From positions 186,001 through 250,000 of the forward strand of contig NZ_AP025281.1 of assembly GCF_024347195.1 (NCBI RefSeq): 64,000 nucleotides of DNA. The letters are read 5' to 3'. The position numbers and the translations under genes are program-made. Positions within the stretch are counted from its first letter, which is position 1. Each line of letters starts with the position of its first letter. Positions 50,743 to 59,000 of the stretch are shown piece by piece. The DNA is from Aliamphritea hakodatensis (lineage in GTDB: Bacteria > Pseudomonadota > Gammaproteobacteria > Pseudomonadales > Balneatricaceae). The notes under the pieces are model-generated. The model was given only the letters and a program-made list of their open reading frames with translations. It was not told where the DNA came from and did no database searches.

Positions 50743-51520
50743 TTTTTTACTCTATGCATTACTGGGCGGTATAGGGGTTGCGCTGGTTGCCGGGCCGCTG
50801 GGGTCTTTTGTTGTCTGGCGGCGAATGGCCTATTTTGGCGATACCCTGGCACATTCTGCCCTGCTAGGTGTGGCTGTTGGGGTGCTGTTTGATATTAACT
50901 TCAATCTGGCGGTCATCAGTTGCTGTGTATTGCTGGCGGTGATTCTGGTCAGCCTGCAGCGGCAGCGGCTGGTGGCAACGGATACCCTGCTCGGAATTAT
51001 GGCCCACAGCAGCCTGTCTCTGGGTCTGGTGGCCATTGCGCTGCTGGATGATGTGCGGGTTGACCTGATGGAGTATCTGTTTGGCGATCTGCTGGCGATT
51101 CTGCCGGAAGATTTGTTATGGATTTATCTGGGCGGCCTGCTGGTATTAGTTTTGCTGTGGAAACTCTGGACCCCACTGCTGGCAATTACTATCAATGAGG
51201 AGCTGGCGCAGGTGGAAGGGGTGAATGTGACCCTGACCCGCTTAGCACTGATGCTGCTTATCGCCTTTGTCATTGCCATTGCCATGAAGGTAGTGGGCAT
51301 ATTGCTGATTACATCTTTGCTGATTATTCCTGCCGCTGCGGCCAGACGTCTGGCCCATAACCCTGAGCAGATGGCGCTGATCGCCAGCCTGCTGGGCACC
51401 CTGGCGGTCGTGATGGGGCTGCTGGCGTCTTATCAGTGGGATACACCGGCCGGACCGTCGGTTGTGGTTGCTGCGCTGCTGGTTTTCCTGTTCCTCTACA
51501 GCCTGCCGCGGCGGGCCTGA
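50735..51520 (+). CDS. znuB: zinc ABC transporter permease
   Basis: The 261-residue protein starts at a GTG (50735), 8 bases inside znuC. It has the ABC-3 family pattern: GPLGSFVVWRRMAYFGDTLAHSALLG near residues 21-46, FGDLLAI, NEELAQVEGVN, and KVVGILLITSLLIIPAAAARRLA in the sixth or seventh helix. It forms the inner-membrane channel with ZnuC. It converges on the DMT permease with a 1-base gap, with no clear terminator between them. Confidence 0.94.
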   Translation: MADFLLYALLGGIGVALVAGPLGSFVVWRRMAYFGDTLAHSALLGVAVGVLFDINFNLAVISCCVLLAVILVSLQRQRLVATDTLLGIMAHSSLSLGLVAIALLDDVRVDLMEYLFGDLLAILPEDLLWIYLGGLLVLVLLWKLWTPLLAITINEELAQVEGVNVTLTRLALMLLIAFVIAIAMKVVGILLITSLLIIPAAAARRLAHNPEQMALIASLLGTLAVVMGLLASYQWDTPAGPSVVVAALLVFLFLYSLPRRA

Positions 51521-51521
51521 C

Positions 51522-52385
51522 TCAGCGTTTCATCAGGGCGTTTATCAGCGCCCCGGTGATAATCAGGCCGCCACCCATTAAGGTCCAGAAAGTGGGTGTT
51601 TCAGCGAAGAAAATAATGCCCAGAATGGCTGAGAAAATAACCTGTACATACGAGTAAGCAGTGGCCTTACCGGCGGATTCTGCCGCCATCGCCTTGGTCA
51701 GTCCGATCTGTCCGACCTGGGTAAAAATCCCCACCATAATTAACAGAATCAGTGCTTCGGTGTTGGGCATGACAAAGTCATCCCCGAGCAGAATCAGCGA
51801 CGCCGGCAGGGCAATCAGCGGGAAGTAAAAGATAATGACTGAGCCGTCTTCACTGCGGCTCAGCTGGCGGACTATGACATAGGCCGCTGCACTGCCTAAT
51901 GCCCCGAGCAGGGCGGCGCCGACGCTCAGTAAGGGCAGTGCGGATGTTTCTGTTTCAATGCCCGGGCGCATCATCACCAGCAGGCCGAGAATGCTCAGGG
52001 CAATGCAGATAATGGTGGCCAGCTGGATACGTTCTTTCAGAAAGATCAGTGCCAGTACTGCCGTAAACGCCGGATAGGTGTACTGCAGGATAGTGGCTTC
52101 CGCCAGTGGCAGGGTGGTGACAGCAAAGTAAATAACCATCAGGGATACCGCGCCAATGGCCCCTCTGGCAATCAGCAGCGGCTTATTATTGCCCCAGACA
52201 GAAATTCTTTTACGTTTGACATCCACGTAACTGATGATCAGCGAGATAATGGCCCGTGCCGCCACAATTTCCATTACCGGAATGCCGTATCCGCCGACGG
52301 CTTTGACACAGGCAGCCATTAGGGCAAAGCCCAGTGCAGAAAGGAGCATATAGCGAATAGCAGCAGGGATGGAATCAGTCAGCAT
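51522..52385 (-). CDS. DMT-superfamily permease (EamA family)
   Basis: The 287-residue protein has ten hydrophobic helices in two EamA repeats: ALGFALMAACVKAVGG and VVARAIISLIIS in the first; LAEATILQYTYPAFTAVLALIFLKERI at the end of the first; LTKAMAAESAGKATAYSYVQVIFSAILGIIFFAETPT in the second. Substrates of this family are very varied and none can be chosen here. It is monocistronic. It may export an amino acid or nucleotide-type metabolite, but that is only a family prior. Confidence 0.85.
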   Translation of the reverse strand: MLTDSIPAAIRYMLLSALGFALMAACVKAVGGYGIPVMEIVAARAIISLIISYVDVKRKRISVWGNNKPLLIARGAIGAVSLMVIYFAVTTLPLAEATILQYTYPAFTAVLALIFLKERIQLATIICIALSILGLLVMMRPGIETETSALPLLSVGAALLGALGSAAAYVIVRQLSRSEDGSVIIFYFPLIALPASLILLGDDFVMPNTEALILLIMVGIFTQVGQIGLTKAMAAESAGKATAYSYVQVIFSAILGIIFFAETPTFWTLMGGGLIITGALINALMKR

Positions 52386-52533
52386 AGCGGGCGGTCAGTC
52401 CGGTCAGGGGATGTTTAATCAACAGGCGGTGAATGATAGCAGAGTTCGTCCCGATTGCTGCGCCAGCGCCGTGGATTATTTCACGCTGACTGCGTATTCT
52501 CAGTAGCCCCGTACACACTGATAAGGATGTTCA

Positions 52534-52839
52534 ATGGTTACCTGTCATATCCGCTATGAAATTGATCCTGCCAAATTACAGGAATTCGAAACCTATGCCC
52601 GACTGTGGCTGCCTCTGGTGACAAAATTCGGCGGTCAGCACCACGGCTATTTTCTCCCCCATGAAGGAAAGAATTACGAAGCCTTTGCCGCTTTCAGTTT
52701 TCCCTCACTGGCAGCCTATGAGGAATACCGGGAAAAAATGGCCGCGGATGCAGACTGCCAGGCTGCGTATGACTATGCCAGCAAAACCGGCTGCATAATC
52801 CGCATTGAGCGGCAGTTTATGCGGCCAGTGCTGGACTGA
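52534..52839 (+). CDS. NIPSNAP-family protein
   Basis: The 101-residue protein has the ferredoxin-like dimeric barrel sequence of the family: VTCHIRYEIDPAKLQEFETYARLWLPLVTKFGGQHHGYFLPHEG and FPSLAAYEEYREKMAADADCQAAYDYA. AAGGA precedes the ATG. Bacterial members are small and mostly uncharacterised. It is transcribed alone and ends at a terminator shared with the EIIC-EAL gene. Confidence 0.85.
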   Translation: MVTCHIRYEIDPAKLQEFETYARLWLPLVTKFGGQHHGYFLPHEGKNYEAFAAFSFPSLAAYEEYREKMAADADCQAAYDYASKTGCIIRIERQFMRPVLD

Positions 52840-52852
52840 CAGTTGTAGAATT

Positions 52853-52877
52853 CGCCCGGTTTTTACCGGGCGTTTTT
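52853..52877. terminator. rho-independent terminator between NIPSNAP and EIIC-EAL genes
   Basis: CGCCCGGT at 52853-52860, loop TTTT, and ACCGGGCG at 52865-52872 followed by five Ts. It lies 13 bases after the NIPSNAP stop and overlaps the last codons of the converging EAL gene. Confidence 0.88.
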
Positions 52878-54830
52878 CTCATGCTGTATCTGGTACTGGA
52901 TGGCTTTGTTCAGTGCCAGAGGCTTGGAATACACCCAACCCTGCACGGCATCAGCGCCCAGCTCTGAAACCCGTCTGAGTTGCTGATAGGTTTCGACACC
53001 TTCTATGATGGTGGTGAACTGCATTTCTTTACAGGTTGAACAGATGGATTTAAGCAGAATCAGGCCGTTATCGGTGTGACTGCTGTCGAGTATGCTTTTG
53101 TCTATTTTCACGATGTCCGGGCTGATCTGGCCCAGCATGGAAAGGTTGGAATAGCCGGAGCCAAAGTCGTCGATCGCAATCGGGATACTGGCCGCCTGAA
53201 TTCTGCTCAGCGCGTTAAGGATGATCTCCCGCCGTTTGGAACAGTGCTTTTCAAGGATCTCGATGCGGCAGTTTTTGCCGGATAATTTACTGATAATCAG
53301 ATCAATATTTTTACCGGACTCCAGGGTTCTCGGATAGATATTGACGCTGACCGGCGGGGCCGGGTGAATGGACTGCCATTTTTCAAGGTCGGCGTTCACC
53401 TTATTGACGACCCACAGATCAATCACCGCTTCCAGTTTGGCATTCTCGATGGCCGGTAAAAAAATAGGTGGGTAGACCTCATTCTCTTTGACCAGACGCA
53501 GTAAGGCTTCATAGCCATAAATGCTGTTATCTTTCAGGTTGATGATCGGCTGGTAGTACAGGGTCAGATGCCCTTCGGTGATGTCGTTGATGGCCCTGTT
53601 GAGAATCACCTCCTCTTCGGTGATTTTTTCGTGCCGCTTATACGATTCATACTCCGTATTGATGTCCTCCAGCTTTTCAGAAATATTCAGGTATTCCGCC
53701 AGATTTTCAGCGCAGGAGCGGGCGTTGTCTGACCGCCTGATGAACGGCATATAGATAAACACCCCCAGTACGATCAGGAACAGTTGCCATGCTGCCGCCA
53801 GGTAGCTTCCGGTCAGAATATAGCCGCTGATCAGCGGCGGTGTGGTCCAGGTAATGTCGGTATTGATAATGTTGAACAGGCCCAGTGAAAGCACAGTGTA
53901 CGACAGTGAAAAGTTGATTACCGGTACCGCTATAAACGGCAGCAAATAGTATTTGTTAAAGATGATTGGCAGCCCGTAAATAATTGGCTCATTGATGTTC
54001 AGCAAAGAGAAGGGCAGGGCATATCTGGCAATGACCTTGCTGTGTTTTTGTCTGGAGGTCATAAAGATTGCGATGATCAGCGACAGGGTGCTGCCGGCAC
54101 CGCCGAAGATGATGAAGGTTGAAAAAAACTGACCGTAAGGCAGCCCGGGAAAGATATCCTGCTGGTAGAAAGTCATATCAAAGCTGTATTGGTACGTCGT
54201 GGTACCGTGGATGCCGAGCATCCAGAGTATGTGGGATGTGATCAGATGAAATACGGCCTGGGATTCCAGGCCCAGGGTTAATAACAGTTCTTGTAGCAGG
54301 TTGATATCGAAGCTGTTTTTGATATCTCTTATCAGCATGGCTAACAGAAAGATAACGTAATACGACAGCAGCGCGCTGACTGAAATGGCAGTCAGATCAT
54401 TCCTGTTCATGGCCGGTTGCATGAGAGGTGTTCTGAGTTTTGCACAGGTTTTTACGATCAGGCAGATAATCAGCGGCGACAGAATAGCCGCAATGACAGT
54501 GTTTTCCGGTTGGATGATCAGATGGCTGTTACTGAACTGTAAATAGCCGGACACCGGCAGAAAAAACACCAGCGTAGGGATGATGAAGCCGTATTTTCTG
54601 AAGTGGAAGTTTTTAGAAATGCTGGCGGCAATGGAGATGGTCAGCAATAAAGGGAAAATATCATAAACAATCGAAATACCGGCATTCAGCAGGCTCCGGT
54701 TGATGATTTCCCATTCATGATTGACGATCTGCAGCAGGGTGCAGCCTGCCCGTAAAAACAAATAGGGTACCAGGGTGATAAAGGCTTCCTGTAAGGAAAA
54801 AACCATAAAAGACAGGTTCTTATTCTGCAT
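52863..54830 (-). CDS. PTS EIIC-like membrane domain fused to an EAL phosphodiesterase
   Basis: The 655-residue protein has two modules. Residues 1-370 are a lactose/cellobiose-type EIIC: eight or more helices with GIHGTT (H208) and NINEPIIYGLP (E281), the residues that hold the sugar in family structures. Residues 405-650 are an EAL domain with the full catalytic set: YEALLR (E441), VNIYPRT (N497), EILE (E524), IDDFGSG (D554, D555), K575, IIEGVET (E610) and QGW (Q630). It should hydrolyse c-di-GMP. EIIA and EIIB are absent nearby, so the permease part is more likely a sugar sensor than a phosphorylating transporter. No clear ribosome site precedes its ATG. Confidence 0.92.
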   Translation of the reverse strand: MQNKNLSFMVFSLQEAFITLVPYLFLRAGCTLLQIVNHEWEIINRSLLNAGISIVYDIFPLLLTISIAASISKNFHFRKYGFIIPTLVFFLPVSGYLQFSNSHLIIQPENTVIAAILSPLIICLIVKTCAKLRTPLMQPAMNRNDLTAISVSALLSYYVIFLLAMLIRDIKNSFDINLLQELLLTLGLESQAVFHLITSHILWMLGIHGTTTYQYSFDMTFYQQDIFPGLPYGQFFSTFIIFGGAGSTLSLIIAIFMTSRQKHSKVIARYALPFSLLNINEPIIYGLPIIFNKYYLLPFIAVPVINFSLSYTVLSLGLFNIINTDITWTTPPLISGYILTGSYLAAAWQLFLIVLGVFIYMPFIRRSDNARSCAENLAEYLNISEKLEDINTEYESYKRHEKITEEEVILNRAINDITEGHLTLYYQPIINLKDNSIYGYEALLRLVKENEVYPPIFLPAIENAKLEAVIDLWVVNKVNADLEKWQSIHPAPPVSVNIYPRTLESGKNIDLIISKLSGKNCRIEILEKHCSKRREIILNALSRIQAASIPIAIDDFGSGYSNLSMLGQISPDIVKIDKSILDSSHTDNGLILLKSICSTCKEMQFTTIIEGVETYQQLRRVSELGADAVQGWVYSKPLALNKAIQYQIQHEKNAR

Positions 54831-55234
54831 GCTAGATACCGTTTTATTATTGTATTTTTCTGGTGCAGCCCGGGTCGGGCACCTGATGTCAGGGGCAGTG
54901 AGGCATCAGCCATGCCGGTCGGGCAGTCTGCCGGACAGACAGGCGTTGCCTGTCAGTAGCAGATCTGAAGGGCATGCAAAACGGTCAGTGAAAAGGGCAA
55001 AGCAGGTGAGGTGTACCCGGTTGGCGGGCAGCGGAAGAACGCGTATAAACAGCATGGGATATCCTTATCATTATTATCGTTCAGCGAGTTTTATGACGTC
55101 CTGTCATACTCAGCTCAACTGATCATAAAGGCTGTTTTAGCGGTTTGCCAAGGGACACGGCAGGAAAAGATACTCAAAGAGAGGATACGCCGGCAGGGAA
55201 GTAAGGCCCGCTGACGGGGCAGCAGGCGGTCGCA
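54831..55234. other. 404-base region upstream of the EIIC-EAL gene
   Basis: No conserved gene is evident. On the minus strand a 49-codon frame at 54906-55055 has AAGGAT before its ATG and would be a leader-like peptide. I looked for a GEMM c-di-GMP riboswitch here and did not find its core. The promoter for the EIIC-EAL gene is probably in this stretch. Confidence 0.5.
54906..55055 (-). CDS. possible 49-residue leader peptide
   Basis: The frame starts with ATG at 55055, preceded by GATAAGGAT, and encodes a 49-residue peptide rich in Leu, Pro, Arg and Cys. It ends 75 bases before the EIIC-EAL start. It has no recognisable homology. Composition is like random coding from this region, so it is weak. 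Confidence 0.25.
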   Translation of the reverse strand: MLFIRVLPLPANRVHLTCFALFTDRFACPSDLLLTGNACLSGRLPDRHG

Positions 55235-55858
55235 TCAGAGCAGGTGGGATACCTGATCGGCCAGTCGGGTGACTTCTTCGTCCAGCGTCTGGTAACCGTT
55301 GATGGTGATATCAGCGTATTCCATTGTCGGGGCCAGGAATTGCTTCAGCATTGGCCGTACGGTGGTTTCATACTGCTGCAGAATTGAGTCCAGGCTGCGG
55401 CCACGCTCTTTGGTGTCCCGCTGAATACGGCGCATCAGGCAGATATCCCAGGGGGTGTCGATGTACACCTTCAGTTCCAGCTCATCACGCAGGTGTGGAT
55501 TATGGAACAGCATGATGCCTTCCACGATGACCAGACTGGCCGGTGGAATACGCTGGGTTTCTTTGCGACGGTTATGATTGCAGTAATCGTACAGCGGCGC
55601 CTCAATGGCTTCGCCGGACTTCAGCTTTGCCAGCTGCTGCGCCAGTAATTCATGCTCGAATGCTTCCGGGTGATCATAGTTACACTGGCAGCGTTGTTCA
55701 AAGCTCATCTCTGTCTGATCGTTGTAATAACAGTCTTCCTGCAGGATTGTCACACTGCCGGCACCCAGCCGTGCTTCGATCAGATCCTTAAGATGTTCGC
55801 TGAACCAGGACTTCCCTGAACCGGACGGCCCGGAAATGCCTATTACCCGTGTTGTCAT
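55235..55858 (-). CDS. udk: uridine kinase
   Basis: The ATG at 55858 gives 207 residues starting TTRVIGISGPSGSGKS, the P-loop, so it is chosen over the start at 55891. It has QEDCYYNDQTEM, NYDHPEAFEHELL, PLYDYCNHNRRKET, VIVEGIMLFHNPHLRDEL and DICLMRRIQRDTKERGRS in family order. It phosphorylates uridine and cytidine in salvage. It is monocistronic. Cytoplasmic, complete. Confidence 0.94.
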   Translation of the reverse strand: MTTRVIGISGPSGSGKSWFSEHLKDLIEARLGAGSVTILQEDCYYNDQTEMSFEQRCQCNYDHPEAFEHELLAQQLAKLKSGEAIEAPLYDYCNHNRRKETQRIPPASLVIVEGIMLFHNPHLRDELELKVYIDTPWDICLMRRIQRDTKERGRSLDSILQQYETTVRPMLKQFLAPTMEYADITINGYQTLDEEVTRLADQVSHLL

Positions 55859-56093
55859 GAATATTCGCTCAAAAATTTTGGCGCGCATCATACCAGCTGT
55901 TTACTAAGTAAACAAAAATATCCCTGCAGTAGGGGGAATATCAGCTGTTAAGTCAGGGTCAGAAAGGGCTTAAGTAGAATCAGCAGATTGTTTGACCGGT
56001 GGCGCTGCTGTGTGGCAGAAACAGTGCTATAAATAGCCTCCGGACACTTTTTTTAAAGCGCACCTTATCCGGGCGCTCAACACGGGATGTGTT

Positions 56094-59000
56094 ATGAAAA
56101 TCGCTTATCTGACAGTTATCTTACTGTTTGGCTTACTGACTGGCTGTAATGAAGACGCCGCTGAGAATCAGACAGCGTCACCGGCGGTGACAGAAACCTC
56201 TGTTACCGAAACAGCAACAGAGCAACCGGTATCTTCATCTGCGGTAGCTGCAGGGCCCTTAACCGTGCTGGATATCAGCTCAGAGCAGTATCAGGGCCGG
56301 CCGGCACTGGTGGTTGTGCTGTCTGCCCCGGTGGATGCCGATCAGAAGCTGGATAAGTGGTTACAGGTTGAGGACCGGCAGGGCAATCGGGCTGAGGGTA
56401 GCTGGATTGTCGGGGACAGCCTGAAACGTCTGTATTTTACGGCGGTTGAGCCAGAAACCGGTTACCGGGTAACGGTGGAGAAGGGCCTGCCGGGTAAGCA
56501 GGGTGAACTGACGGCCGGGCGTGAATCCGCCGTGGACGTTGCAGCGGTCACCACTCTGCTGGGGTTTGCCGGCAACGGCAATCTGCTGGCCAAAGATCTG
56601 GCCAGAGGATTACCGGTGATTGCTGCGAATGTGTCCCGGGTGGATGTGGATTTTTATCGCCTGCCGGCATCCCGGCTGGTGAATTTTCTCAGCCAGAACA
56701 GCCGCAGGGGGCAACTGAATTTCTGGCGCATCTCCGATCAGTTGCAGAACTATGAACTGGTGTATACCGGCCGTTTTGAGCTGCAACTGGCCCGTAATGA
56801 ACAGGGTGTCCGTTACCTGCCGGTTAAGGATATTCCCGCCCTGACCGGCAGCGGTGTGTATGTTGCCGTGATGCGTGAGTCAGGTGATTACCGCTATGAC
56901 TACCCGGCCACCTGGTTTGCGGTCAGCGATCTGGGCATTCACCTGCGCCAATATCCGCAACAGCTGGATGTGACGGTAAACAGCCTGAAAACCGCGGCAC
57001 CCGCCGCCGGGGTTGAATTGCAGTTACTGGACGGCAACGGCCGGGAGGTTTTACAGGCGGTTACCGCGAAAGACGGCACTGCCAGCTTTACCGATGCGGT
57101 GCAGCTGGAGCGCTCTTCGCTGCTGGTGGCCACCACTGACGCCGGCGACACCTCACTGGTACGGCTATTCGGTGCCGGTCTGGATCTGGCGGAATTTCCG
57201 GTGGACGGCCCGGTCCGCCGTACCGAGCAGTTATTTATGTACAGCCCGCGGGATCTGTACCGGCCCGGTGAAGCAGTAACCGTCAGCGCCTTGCTGCGGG
57301 ATGCGGATGGCCGCGCTGCTGCGGTCTTACAGAATCCGGACGGTTCACCGCGACAGCGCAATGCTGAATTAAGCCTGACCCGGCCGGACGGGCAGGAAAT
57401 TGCCAGCCGTACCGCGGGATTTGATGCTCAGGGGTATTTGCAGACTGAATGGCAGGTACCTGCGGATGCTGCTACCGGCGAATGGACGCTGACAGCCGGG
57501 ATCAACGGGGAAGACCGCTTTAGCTACCGCTTTCAGGTGGAAGAGTTCTTGCCGGAACGGATGCAGCTGACACTGGACGCGCCAGAATTTATTGCCCCGG
57601 ATGAAGCGCTGCAGGTTAAGGCCAGCGGTGAATATCTGTACGGCGCGCCTGCAAATGGCAACCTGCTGGAAAGTGAACTGATCAGCCAGATGGCGGCGCA
57701 TCCGTTTCCCCGTTGGAATGACGTGTATTTTGGCCATCCGAACCGTACTGAACTGAACCGCCGGATGACGCTGAATCCGCTGATGCTGGGGCCGCAGGGA
57801 GAAGGTACCGTCCGGCCTGACAGCTTCTGGCAACAAGCCCGGGTGCCGCTGCAACTGAAAGTTTTCCACAGCCTGATCGACAGTGGCGGCCGTCCGGTGA
57901 GCCGGCGCAGCATCAGCTATGTATTGCCGGCGGAGCGCTTACTGGGGATTCGCCCGCTGTTTGCCGAAGACACAGTGGACTACGACTCTAGCGCCGCGTT
58001 TGAAGTGCTGGCAACCGCCGGAGACGAGTTGCTGGCGGCCGCCAATGTGCAGGTAAAACTGATCCGTGAATACCGCCAGTATCACTGGGTTTACTCCGAT
58101 GTGAATGGCTGGGAGTCTGATTACACCCAGCGGGAATATCCGGTATTTACCGATGTGATAGACCTCAGAGCCGGCAGCAGCCGGGAGATCTCTGCGCCGG
58201 TGGAATGGGGCTATTACCGTCTGGAAGTCAGCGACCCGCAAACCGGTTTAACCAGCGGTTACCGTTTCCGGGCCGGTTGGGATCCGGGAGCGACCACCAT
58301 GGCGGGCCGTCCTGACCGTATCGGCATGGCGCTGGATAAACAGGCTTATTCCGGTGGTGATGAGGTGAATGTGGCCATTCAGCCACCGGCGGCCGGTAAG
58401 GGCTTTCTGCTGGTGGAATCTGACCAGCCTCTGTTGCGGATCCCTGTGGATATTCCGCAAGACGGTGCCAGTGTGAGCTTTACCCTTGACCCCGCCTGGC
58501 AACAGCATGATCTGTATGTCAGCGTGCTACTGGTTCAACCCGGCGAGGCACGGGAAGAGGCGTTGCCCCGCCGGATGCTGGGCATCGCGCCTCTGCCGCT
58601 GGACCGTGAAGCACGGCGGCTGGATATTGAACTGGATGTGCCGGCGAAAACCTATCCGAACAGCCAACTGACGGTGCCGGTGCAGGTCAGCAGTGCCGGC
58701 GAACTGCCGGAAAGCATCAGTGTGACGCTGGCAGCCGTGGATGTGGGGGTTCTGAATATCAGCCGTTTTGCCACGCCGGATCCGTTTGCGGAGTTCTTCG
58801 GTCAGCGTCGCTATGAGGTGGTTGGCCGCGACAGTTACGGGGATCTGATCGACGCAGGCTCCGGCGAAATGGCGACATTAAGTTTCGGCGGTGATGAAGA
58901 CTTTAACGGTGCCGGCGAGCAGGGCGAGGATGTCCGCATTGTGTCGCTGTTCCGCGGGCCTGTCGCGCTGGATGAAGACGGCACCGGCACGGTGACGCTG

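Noticed and set aside
54775..55214. Two + strand frames of 115 and 67 codons
   Set aside because: No ribosome site, low coding character, and they overlap the 5' end of the EAL gene and its leader.
54831..55234. Possible GEMM c-di-GMP riboswitch before the EAL gene
   Set aside because: The conserved core (GGGCAAAC...GGACGCAAAGCC) is absent on the minus strand.
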